Of a stretch of DNA of 7,531 nt, positions 1 through 5,699 are shown in pieces; positions within the stretch are counted from its first letter, which is position 1; each line of letters begins with the position of its first letter. The stretch is from an uncultured Lachnospiraceae bacterium (lineage in GTDB: Bacteria > Bacillota > Clostridia > Lachnospirales > Lachnospiraceae). The DNA is taken from positions 1 to 7,531 of the forward strand of contig CANPZR010000117.1 in assembly GCA_947589175.1 (NCBI GenBank), given 5' to 3'. The notes beneath the pieces are model-generated. The model was not told where the DNA came from and searched no databases. It was given only the letters and a program-made list of their open reading frames with translations. The position numbers were made by a program, and so were the translations under genes.

Positions 1-1530
1 GCGTTTAAGGGAGCGGCCAAGGAGACCCGCTCGTTAGAGCCTTCCGGCGGAGCGGCGGACAATTATAAGTTCCTATACCAGAAAGGAGTTCTTGCCGTTA
101 CCAGGCGTGAAGCCAGGGCTGGCGTGAGCGGCCAGTACGACATCACCGGCGACATGACGGATACCGGATGGTATTCTTCCCAGATCCGCCTTGCGCCCAA
201 AGAGGGATTCGTGTTCTCCATGGATGAGGACGGGGCGGATTTAAGGGATGAATTTGTCCTCGACAAAGACACGGATGCGGGAGTACTCCGGTTCTATGTG
301 ATGAACCGGGAGAGCCATGAGATTTACAGGCAGAGCGTTCTGGAATATAAGATGGACCGGGTAGTTCCGGAGCTTCAGGGCATTACGGACGGCGGCACAT
401 ATACCGCCAATACGATGGATGTTGTGGTGCAGGATGATTACCTCGCCAATGTGACAGTAAATGGAGTATCTCAGCCTGTGAACGGCAGCCAGTCGGTTGT
501 CACTCTCCGGGCCGACCAGGAGAGGACGGCATTTGTCATAGTGGCTACGGATTACGCCGGAAATGCCGCAAGCGCCAGCATTACGCTGAATCAGCTGGAA
601 AAACTTCCGGTGGGGGACGACGAGTGGGAAGGCTTTGAGGATGAGCCTCAGGCAGAGCCCACCGCTACGCCAAAGCCGGGAACGTCTTCCCAGGGGTCGT
701 CAGGAAGTATAACGACTGAAAATGAAGATGGAACTGTGAAGAAAAAGGTAAAGGTAAAGAAGGGCGCGCCGGAGACGGCGATTACCACTAAGACGTCCCA
801 GATTGCGCAGTCCGTTCTCAGCGTGGGAGAGCAAAAGGCGGTGTCCCAGGGAAGCAATGCCAATGTGGAGATTCAGGTCAGCAGTATTGACAGCGCCGTG
901 AGCCAGGCGGATAAGGAATTGATTATTTCTCACTTAAATGGATATACTGTGGGAGAATATCTGGATCTTACACTTTGGAAGACGGTGGGCAGCAGCAATC
1001 CCAAGCAGGTGCATAAGATCAACGATCCGCTGGCAGTCACCATTACCATTCCGGGAACGCTGCGGAGAAACAGCGCCACATCGGAGCGCAAATATGCAAT
1101 CATTCGGGTACATAATGGAGCGGCCGTGCTCTTGAAGGATCAGGATTTTGCGACCAATACCATAACCTTTTACACAGACCGCTTCTCCACCTATGCGCTG
1201 ATCTACAAGGATGTGAAGAACGAGGTGACAGAGGGAAGCGGCGGATCTGCAGGTGTGAAACAGATAGAGATCAATTCGGGAAGCGGCGGTTCTGCCGGAA
1301 AGGTGACGGTGAGCCAAAAATCGTCCGACCCCGATTCCTCTCGTTTGATAGAGGGAGATCCGGTCTCCCTGCAGGCAAAGGACGCAGAGGACAGTTATCA
1401 TCCGCTGACGCCTGAGATGGGGGACGATACGCCGGTAGAACTGCTGTTAATTCTGATGGCCGCGGCGTTTGCCGCCATGATCGCGGCAGGCGCGCTGCGC
1501 TTCAGAATCAGCAGAATCAAAAAACAGTGA
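1..1530 (+). CDS. Surface protein with Ig-like domain and C-terminal membrane anchor (5' end outside window)
   Basis: The frame is open from base 1 to a TGA at 1528-1530, so the gene starts before the window and at least 509 residues are present; the GTG at 124 is internal. By window codon, an Ig-like beta-rich module lies at about 120-196 and ends in an ATDYAGN segment typical of such folds. An acidic, proline-rich linker (about 198-225, with TATPKPG) and a Lys-rich patch follow. A second beta-rich module at about 261-384 ends in FSTYALIYKD. A Gly/Ser linker with GSGGSAG written twice comes next. The C-terminus has TPEMGDD, one hydrophobic helix (about 479-501) and a basic tail ending RIKKQ. 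This order resembles sortase-sorted or membrane-anchored surface proteins, so it is probably exposed outside the cell with the tail anchored. The ligand or role is unknown. The trhA gene begins 25 bases downstream. Confidence 0.85.
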   Translation, partial: AFKGAAKETRSLEPSGGAADNYKFLYQKGVLAVTRREARAGVSGQYDITGDMTDTGWYSSQIRLAPKEGFVFSMDEDGADLRDEFVLDKDTDAGVLRFYVMNRESHEIYRQSVLEYKMDRVVPELQGITDGGTYTANTMDVVVQDDYLANVTVNGVSQPVNGSQSVVTLRADQERTAFVIVATDYAGNAASASITLNQLEKLPVGDDEWEGFEDEPQAEPTATPKPGTSSQGSSGSITTENEDGTVKKKVKVKKGAPETAITTKTSQIAQSVLSVGEQKAVSQGSNANVEIQVSSIDSAVSQADKELIISHLNGYTVGEYLDLTLWKTVGSSNPKQVHKINDPLAVTITIPGTLRRNSATSERKYAIIRVHNGAAVLLKDQDFATNTITFYTDRFSTYALIYKDVKNEVTEGSGGSAGVKQIEINSGSGGSAGKVTVSQKSSDPDSSRLIEGDPVSLQAKDAEDSYHPLTPEMGDDTPVELLLILMAAAFAAMIAAGALRFRISRIKKQ

Positions 1531-1555
1531 CAAAAAATCAGTCAGAGAGGTTGTT

Positions 1556-2239
1556 ATGAAAACAGTCAGGACTTGCCTGCGGGACCGGAAGCTCCCGGTC
1601 TACACAAAGGGCGAAGAAATATTTAACATGGTTTCCCACATCGTGGGCGGAGCATTTGCCATTGCGGCGCTGACGCTCTGCGTGATTTTCGCGGCCATTT
1701 ACAGCGACGCGTGGGGCGTTGTGGGCGCGGCAATCTACGGCGGCACCATGGTGGTCCTGTACACCATGTCCAGCATATACCACGGCCTGCACAGAAATAC
1801 GGCCAAAAAGGTGTTTCAGGTCATCGACCACTGCACGATTTATTTCCTGATCGCGGGGACCTACACGCCGGTGACGCTGGCGGGACTGAGGCCGAATCAT
1901 CCCGTGTATGCCTTTGTGCTGTTCGGCATCGTCTGGGCCTGCTGCTTTACGGCGGCGACCCTCACGGCGATTGACCTGAACAAATACAAGCTCCTGTCCA
2001 TGATCTGTTACCTGGCGATGGGCTGGTGCGTGATTTTCTTCATCAAGCCCACGATTGAGTGCCTGGGCGTGGGGGGGACGGTGTTTCTCGTCACGGGAGG
2101 ACTTGCCTATACGATTGGAGCCATTTTGTACGGAATCGGCAAGAAGAAAAAATATGTGCACTCGGTGTTTCACCTGTTTGTGTTAGCGGGGAGTATATTG
2201 CATTTTTTCATGATCTTATTCTATGTTATTATAAAATAG
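1556..2239 (+). CDS. trhA: Hemolysin III / PAQR-family membrane protein (TrhA-like)
   Basis: A 227-residue integral membrane protein, the usual length for the bacterial hemolysin III (YqfA/TrhA) family, with about seven hydrophobic helices and a Lys-rich loop (KKKK at 196-199). The family's metal-site motifs are visible: an N-terminal E-x2-N-x2-SH (E21, N24, S27, H28), S72-x3-H76, D91-H92 and H202-x3-H206. In PAQR proteins the Ser, Asp and His residues coordinate zinc inside the membrane. Bacterial members are linked to membrane homeostasis; the hemolysin name comes from early work and does not prove toxin activity. The start at 1556 has an AGAGAGG ribosome binding site a few bases upstream. 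The gene lies 25 bases after the surface-protein gene and 31 before fabV with no terminator between, so co-transcription is plausible. Confidence 0.93.
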   Translation: MKTVRTCLRDRKLPVYTKGEEIFNMVSHIVGGAFAIAALTLCVIFAAIYSDAWGVVGAAIYGGTMVVLYTMSSIYHGLHRNTAKKVFQVIDHCTIYFLIAGTYTPVTLAGLRPNHPVYAFVLFGIVWACCFTAATLTAIDLNKYKLLSMICYLAMGWCVIFFIKPTIECLGVGGTVFLVTGGLAYTIGAILYGIGKKKKYVHSVFHLFVLAGSILHFFMILFYVIIK

Positions 2240-2259
2240 ATGGGAAATACGAAGTAAAC

Positions 2260-2264
2260 GGAGG
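2260..2264 (+). promoter_or_regulatory. Ribosome binding site of fabV
   Basis: GGAGG lies six bases before the ATG at 2271. It fixes the fabV start and excludes upstream in-frame alternatives. Confidence 0.8.
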
Positions 2265-2270
2265 TCAATC

Positions 2271-3425
2271 ATGGTAGTAGAACCAAAGGTAAAAGGATTT
2301 ATCTGTACGACGGCGCATCCGGCGGGGTGCGAGGAGAGCGTCAGAAGGCAGATCGCATATTGCAAGGAGAAAGGAACCGTCGAGGGCCCGAAGAAGGTGC
2401 TGGTAATCGGCGCGTCCACGGGCTACGGGCTGGCCAGCCGCATTGCCGTGACATATGGCTACGGGGCGGATACCATCGGGGTATCGTTTGAAAAAGAGGC
2501 CACGGGCAAGAGGACGGCCACGGCCGGATGGTACAATACGGCAGCCTTTGAGAAAATGGCGGCGCAGGACGGACACTATGTGAAATCCTTTAACGGAGAC
2601 GGCTTTTCGAAAGAAATGAAGGAGCAGGTCATTGAGACAATCCGCAGCGACTGGGGACAGACGGACATGGTGGTGTACAGCATGGCGGCGCCGAGAAGGA
2701 CGCTGGCGGACGGCACGACGGTTTCCAGCGTGTTAAAGACTGTGGGCGAGGCATTTACCAACAAGACGATTAACCTGAAAAATAATGAGATTACCGAGGT
2801 GACCGTGCCGGTGGCGACGGACGAGGAAGTTCAGAACACTGTCAAGGTCATGGGCGGCGAGGACTGGGAGGACTGGATCCGCGCGCTCGCCGATGCGGGG
2901 GTGCTTGCGGACAACGCGGTCACGCTTGCCTATTCCTACATCGGCCCGGTGGTGACGCATCCCATTTACAAGGACGGCAGCATCGGCCAGGCCAAAAAGC
3001 ACTTGTATAACACGTCGGTAAAGCTGACCGAGGAGTTTGCTGACCGGGGACTGAAGGCGTACATCTCGGTCAACAAGGCGCTCGTGACACAGAGCAGCGC
3101 GGCGATTCCCATTGTGCCGCTCTACATCTCGTTAGTGTATCAGGTGATGAAAAAAGAGGGACTTCACGAGGGGTGCATCGAGCAGATGTATCGTCTTTTT
3201 ACCGATAAGCTGCCGAAAAAGGAAGTGGACGAGGCGGGACAGTTCCGGCTGGACGACTGGGAGCTAAAAGACAGCGTGCAGAATCAGATTGCCGCCGTCT
3301 GGGACAAGGTGACCACGGAGAATATAAAAGAGTACGGCGACATAGACGGGTTCTGGGAGGATTTCTACCAGATGTTCGGCTTCCGCTATGACAACGTGGA
3401 TTACAGCGCGGACGTGGAAATTTAA
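2271..3425 (+). CDS. fabV: FabV-type NADH-dependent enoyl-ACP / trans-2-enoyl-CoA reductase
   Basis: A 384-residue protein close to the roughly 390-400 residues usual for FabV/TER. It reduces the trans-2 double bond of enoyl thioesters with a nicotinamide cofactor in the cytoplasm, either as the last step of fatty-acid elongation (enoyl-ACP) or in crotonyl-CoA to butyryl-CoA reduction. Visible motifs are the N-terminal VKGFICTTAHPAGC block, the dinucleotide-binding loop G47-A-S-T-G-Y-G53, the acidic E74 after the second strand (expected for NADH over NADPH), the YSMAAPRR segment (136-143), and the catalytic Y233-x8-K242 that defines this family in place of the shorter FabI spacing. FabV enzymes are typically poorly sensitive to triclosan. 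Sequence alone does not separate the ACP from the CoA role. The gene is followed by a strong terminator. Confidence 0.95.
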   Translation: MVVEPKVKGFICTTAHPAGCEESVRRQIAYCKEKGTVEGPKKVLVIGASTGYGLASRIAVTYGYGADTIGVSFEKEATGKRTATAGWYNTAAFEKMAAQDGHYVKSFNGDGFSKEMKEQVIETIRSDWGQTDMVVYSMAAPRRTLADGTTVSSVLKTVGEAFTNKTINLKNNEITEVTVPVATDEEVQNTVKVMGGEDWEDWIRALADAGVLADNAVTLAYSYIGPVVTHPIYKDGSIGQAKKHLYNTSVKLTEEFADRGLKAYISVNKALVTQSSAAIPIVPLYISLVYQVMKKEGLHEGCIEQMYRLFTDKLPKKEVDEAGQFRLDDWELKDSVQNQIAAVWDKVTTENIKEYGDIDGFWEDFYQMFGFRYDNVDYSADVEI

Positions 3426-3470
3426 GAGGGGAGATTTTCTCCATAATAAAAAGAGAAAAAAATAAGAGCA

Positions 3471-3520
3471 AAAAAACTGCCGGCCTGCGAGATCGGATTC
3501 GCAAATCGGCAGCTTTTGCT
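3471..3520. terminator. Bidirectional intrinsic terminator between fabV and lysC
   Basis: A stem pairs CTGCCG (3477-3482) with CGGCAG (3507-3512), and an inner stem pairs TGCGA (3486-3490) with TCGCA (3499-3503). The plus strand continues into CTTTTGCTTTATTTT. The minus strand continues into a seven-T run and then more T-rich sequence. It therefore ends fabV transcription in one direction and, more strongly, lysC transcription in the other, as expected between convergent genes. Confidence 0.85.
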
Positions 3521-3601
3521 TTATTTTGTCTGAAAAAGGCTCGCCCTGCGCGGAGCAGGCTGCTGCGCACGGATGGGAGAACAGTTTTTTACTGTGAAGT
3601 T

Positions 3602-4921
3602 TTATAACTGTGAAATGACAAACATATCGTAAATCGCGTTGATGGCGTCGTTAAAGTCTTCGTTTTTCACGCCGATGATGATATTGAGTTCACTGGAGCC
3701 CTGGTCGATCATCTTTACATTGATGTGGGCGTGCGCCAGAGCGGAGAACAGCCTTCCCGCCGTACCGCGCGTGCTTTTCATGCCGCGTCCCACAACGGCG
3801 ATTAGCGCCAGGTCGGACTCCAGCTCGATGGAATCCGGGTGCGCCAGGTTGTTGATGTCCGCGATGACGGTCTGCTCCTTCTCGGCAAATTCGTCCTGAT
3901 GAACGAAAATCGTCATCGTGTCGATGCCGGAGGGCATGTGCTCAAAGGAGATGCCGCTGTCCTCAAAGGCCTGCAGCACCTTGCGCCCAAAGCCGATCTC
4001 CGAGTTCATCATGTCCTTTTCGATGTTGACGGCGACAAAGCCCTTCTTTCCGGCGATGCCGGTGATGGTGTACGCCGGAATCCGGCAGGTGCTCTCCACA
4101 ATCATGGTGCCGTCCTCATCCGGCGCGTTGGTATTGCGGATGTTGATGGGGATGCCCACCTTTCTCACCGGGAAAATAGCGTCCTCGTGGAGCACCGAGG
4201 CGCCCATGTAGGCTAACTCCCGCAGCTCCGAATAGGTGATGGTGTGGATGATCTCCGGATTCTTGACTACGCGGGGATCTGCCACCAGGAAGCCGGACAC
4301 GTCGGTCCAGTTCTCATAGAGGTTGGCGTTCACCGCCTTTGCCACCAGAGAGCCGGTGATGTCTGAGCCGCCCCGCGAAAAGGTGATGATGGTTCCGTTT
4401 GCCGACGCGCCGTAGAAGCCCGGAATGACTGCGCGCTCGTGTGCCGAGAGGCGCTCGGCTAAGAGCTTGTTGGTCTTTTCGGCGTCTAACGTCCCGTCCT
4501 TGTGAAAGCGGATGACGTTCGCGGCGTCCACAAACTCATAATCCAGATACTTCGCCATAATCTTACCGTTCAGGTACTCGCCCCGGGAGGCGGCGTACAT
4601 CTCGCCCGCTTTGGAGATGAACTGCTTTTTTATCGTCTCAAAATCTTCCTCTAAAGAATAGTTCAGCTTCAGTCCCCGGATAATCTCGTTGTACCGGTCC
4701 TTGATCTGTCCGAACTGCTTGTTGAAGGCCTGGCCGTTCTCCGCCAGATGATAGCACTGGTAGAGCAGGTCGGTGACCTTCGCGTCGCTGCTGTAGCGCT
4801 TGCCGGGGGCGGAGGGTACCACGTAGCGGCGGGATTTGTCCGCGCGGATGATATCTCCTACTTTTATGAACTGCTCGGCGCTCGCCAGCGAGCTTCCGCC
4901 GAATTTAACTACTTTTTTCAT
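3602..4921 (-). CDS. lysC: Aspartate kinase with two C-terminal ACT domains
   Basis: A 439-residue monofunctional aspartate kinase, which phosphorylates aspartate to aspartyl-4-phosphate at the entry to the lysine, threonine, methionine and diaminopimelate pathways. The amino-acid kinase domain spans about residues 1-275, with K6-F-G-G-S-S11, SRGGSDITGS (182-191), TDVSGFLVADPR (206-217), MGASVLHEDA (239-248) and PINIRNT (258-264). Two ACT regulatory domains follow at about 286-360 and 370-436; the second carries VVGRGMKSTRGTAGR and GSSELNIIIGV, the type of region that binds feedback amino acids. The start is supported by GGAGA at 4931-4935 on the coding strand, nine bases before the ATG. No homoserine dehydrogenase domain is fused. 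The gene stands alone, convergent with fabV, under a long structured leader; which amino acid inhibits it cannot be read from the sequence. Confidence 0.96.
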   Translation of the reverse strand: MKKVVKFGGSSLASAEQFIKVGDIIRADKSRRYVVPSAPGKRYSSDAKVTDLLYQCYHLAENGQAFNKQFGQIKDRYNEIIRGLKLNYSLEEDFETIKKQFISKAGEMYAASRGEYLNGKIMAKYLDYEFVDAANVIRFHKDGTLDAEKTNKLLAERLSAHERAVIPGFYGASANGTIITFSRGGSDITGSLVAKAVNANLYENWTDVSGFLVADPRVVKNPEIIHTITYSELRELAYMGASVLHEDAIFPVRKVGIPINIRNTNAPDEDGTMIVESTCRIPAYTITGIAGKKGFVAVNIEKDMMNSEIGFGRKVLQAFEDSGISFEHMPSGIDTMTIFVHQDEFAEKEQTVIADINNLAHPDSIELESDLALIAVVGRGMKSTRGTAGRLFSALAHAHINVKMIDQGSSELNIIIGVKNEDFNDAINAIYDMFVISQL

Positions 4922-4964
4922 ATTCTCTAATCTCCATTTACTTAATTTTAATCTTTATTCCGGA

Positions 4965-5113
4965 GCGTTTACGCGACGGGGCGATGAGAAAACTGCGTAT
5001 GCAGTTTCTCATCTGCTATCCATAGCGAACTGCGTTCGCTTTACTATTTTGTGACGTTCCGGCACAAATAGTATTGTGAAAAATAAGCTATCGAGCTTAT
5101 TTTTCACAATACT
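4965..5113. repeat. Chain of six adjacent inverted repeats in the lysC upstream region
   Basis: The palindromes follow one another almost without gaps. They are GCGT/ACGC at 4965-4974; a 13-bp stem with one bulged A and loop GTAT at 4983-5013; GCTAT/ATAGC at 5015-5026; AGCGAAC/GTTCGCT at 5024-5040; a 10-bp stem with one bulge at 5043-5072; and a perfect 20-bp stem with loop ATCG at 5070-5113. Neighbouring palindromes share bases at 5024-5026 and 5070-5072. None is followed by a T run on either strand, so these are not simple terminators. They could be a structured lysC leader RNA or a copy of a dispersed palindromic element; the sequence alone does not decide. Confidence 0.8.
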
Positions 5114-5114
5114 T

Positions 5115-5148
5115 ATTATAGTAAACCACGTTTTTTTTGAATTTTCAA
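5115..5148 (-). promoter_or_regulatory. Possible lysC promoter
   Basis: On the minus strand a perfect TATAAT box occupies 5120-5115. The best upstream match is TTGAAA at 5148-5143, but the 22-base spacer is longer than the usual 17. The shifted TTCAAA alternative gives 15. The -10 box is convincing and the -35 is doubtful. Transcription from here would begin inside the right arm of the 20-bp palindrome and give a leader of roughly 185 bases. Confidence 0.5.
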
Positions 5149-5168
5149 GATTTTTTTGTGAAAACGTG
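5127..5168. repeat. Inverted repeat CACGTTTT/AAAACGTG between divergent promoters
   Basis: CACGTTTT at 5127-5134 and AAAACGTG at 5161-5168 form a perfect 8-bp inverted repeat 26 bases apart. It flanks the lysC -35 area and overlaps the spacer of the rightward promoter. A smaller palindrome, TTGAA/TTCAA, lies within it at 5137-5148. The position suits a shared operator, but no regulator is encoded in the window. Confidence 0.4.
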
Positions 5169-5184
5169 TTTTTTCTGTTATAAT
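5156..5184 (+). promoter_or_regulatory. Sigma-A-type promoter of the small gene
   Basis: A TTGTGA -35 at 5156-5161, a 17-base spacer and a perfect TATAAT at 5179-5184. TG at 5176-5177 makes it an extended -10 (TGTTATAAT). Predicted transcription starts near 5191, giving a leader of about 110 bases before the start at 5305. Confidence 0.75.
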
Positions 5185-5289
5185 TTCTAATATCGGGGGA
5201 GACGCGGGGCTTTGTCTTGTGTGCGGGAGGGCCGTGGGGCATGAATCATGAATGGGCAATTTGCAATATTGTGAGAGTAAGAGATGGAG

Positions 5290-5295
5290 AGGAGG
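5290..5295 (+). promoter_or_regulatory. Ribosome binding site deciding the small-gene start
   Basis: AGGAGG lies nine bases before the ATG at 5305. An in-frame ATG at 5284 would place this site inside the coding sequence and has no good site of its own, so 5305 is preferred. Confidence 0.75.
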
Positions 5296-5304
5296 GACGG
5301 GCGG

Positions 5305-5562
5305 ATGGAGAGAATCACGCTCTATTCAATTTCCTATTATAAGAAAAATATGTTCCGGGGCAGTTACCGGGGCATGAATTTCCACATTCAGAAGGGCGGC
5401 AGCGACGAGGAGCCGGTTCTTGCAGTGCAGGCCTGGAAGGGACCCTACATTCTGGAGAAGACGGAAGAGGAGGTCGTCACCGAGGAATTTCCGTTCAGCG
5501 ACGAGGGGCTGGCGGCGGCGGACGCGTGGCTGGAGGGCGAACAGAAAATCCTCTGCTTGTAA
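5305..5562 (+). CDS. Small acidic protein of unknown function
   Basis: Starting at 5305, the product is 85 residues (92 if 5284 were used), ending EGEQKILCL. I do not recognise the family. It begins MERITLYSISYYKKNMF with a basic, aromatic N-terminal third, then has a short beta-like segment (PVLAVQAWKGPYILE) and an acidic C-terminal half (KTEEEVVTEEFPF, then an Ala-rich helix). No signal peptide or membrane segment is seen, so it is probably a cytoplasmic, small alpha/beta protein. It has its own extended -10 promoter and a consensus ribosome binding site, which support a real gene. Its stop codon overlaps the -35 box of the next promoter, so it is physically tight against the GTPase block, but a functional link is not shown. 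Confidence 0.75.
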   Translation: MERITLYSISYYKKNMFRGSYRGMNFHIQKGGSDEEPVLAVQAWKGPYILEKTEEEVVTEEFPFSDEGLAAADAWLEGEQKILCL

Positions 5563-5585
5563 CTTTTCAAAAAAATGTGTATAAT
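5557..5585 (+). promoter_or_regulatory. Promoter of the COG0523 GTPase block
   Basis: TTGTAA at 5557-5562 (its TAA is the stop codon of the small gene), a 17-base spacer, and a perfect TATAAT at 5580-5585. Transcription would begin near 5592, leaving a leader of about 100 bases before the GTPase start at 5696. Confidence 0.7.
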
Positions 5586-5592
5586 TAAAACA

Positions 5593-5604
5593 GTACATAT
5601 GTAC
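5593..5604. promoter_or_regulatory. Perfect 12-bp palindrome at the transcription start: operator candidate
   Basis: GTACATATGTAC reads identically on both strands and lies just downstream of the TATAAT box, where a bound repressor would block initiation. Given the metal-chaperone gene downstream, a metal-responsive regulator is a reasonable guess. The site does not match the Zur or Fur box consensus I know from Bacillus, so no regulator is assigned. Confidence 0.4.
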
Positions 5605-5654
5605 ATACGTAAAAACGCGCATAATGAATGGGATAATTGTAATGGAGGATTAGC

Positions 5655-5699
5655 GTGAAAAATCACGCTGATGCGCTCCAGAACGGAGGTATAAAATGA
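5655..5699 (+). CDS. Possible 14-residue leader peptide coupled to the GTPase gene
   Basis: GTG at 5655 opens a 14-codon frame, (M)KNHADALQNGGIK, ending in TGA at 5697-5699. A GGAGG site at 5644-5648 sits six bases before the GTG. The stop overlaps the GTPase start in an ATGA arrangement, the usual geometry of translational coupling. The start codon lies in the left arm of a perfect 7-bp hairpin, AGCGTGA/TCACGCT (5652-5669). It is too short for codon statistics to confirm. The good site and the overlap are the support, and chance is not excluded. Confidence 0.4.
   Translation: MKNHADALQNGGIK
5676..5689 (+). promoter_or_regulatory. GTPase ribosome binding site with a masking hairpin
   Basis: GGAGG at 5685-5689 is six bases before the ATG at 5696. 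Its GGAG can pair with CTCC at 5676-5679 across a five-base loop (AGAAC), which would hide it. The same CTCC could instead pair with the GGAG of the upstream leader site at 5644-5647, so two exclusive structures are possible. Confidence 0.55.

Larger units (their letters stand above)
4922..5304. other. Intergenic region between lysC and the small gene: palindrome chain plus divergent promoters
   Basis: This 383-base gap holds no convincing gene. From left to right it contains the lysC ribosome binding site, a chain of inverted repeats at 4965-5113, an AT-rich stretch with divergent promoters at 5115-5184, and a G-rich untranslated stretch with a small CATGAAT tandem duplication at 5240-5253. 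The AGGAGG of the small gene follows. No lysine-riboswitch or T-box signature was recognised on the lysC strand. Confidence 0.75.

Noticed and set aside
124..126. GTG at 124 as the start of the surface protein
   Set aside because: The frame is open to base 1 with no ribosome binding site before 124, so this is an internal codon of a gene cut by the window edge.
934..1401. A 155-codon minus-strand frame inside the surface-protein gene
   Set aside because: It is a shadow of a convincing plus-strand frame, with no ribosome binding site and no family resemblance.
1538..2173. A 211-codon minus-strand frame opposite trhA
   Set aside because: The plus frame shows clear PAQR/hemolysin III motifs; the antisense product is rich in His, Arg and Gln with no recognisable domain.
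2198..2240. A promoter at the end of trhA driving fabV (TTGCAT ... TATGTT or TATAAA)
   Set aside because: The matches are poor and the spacing is not convincing in AT-rich membrane-helix codons; co-transcription with trhA is the simpler view.
3541..3595. A second terminator for lysC, using CCTGC/GCAGG or the ACAGT-T5-ACTGT palindrome
   Set aside because: The stems are short and the T run is not directly adjacent; the nearby hairpin at 3477-3512 explains termination in both directions much better.
4922..5120. Lysine riboswitch (L box) or T-box upstream of lysC
   Set aside because: The conserved junction motifs of the L box and the T-box sequence were not found on the lysC strand, and no terminator hairpin with a T run precedes the gene.
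5248..5639. Shared ATGAATGGG near both plus-strand leaders (5248 and 5624) as a common regulatory box
   Set aside because: Only nine bases match, the flanks diverge, and the distances to the starts differ; it could easily be chance.
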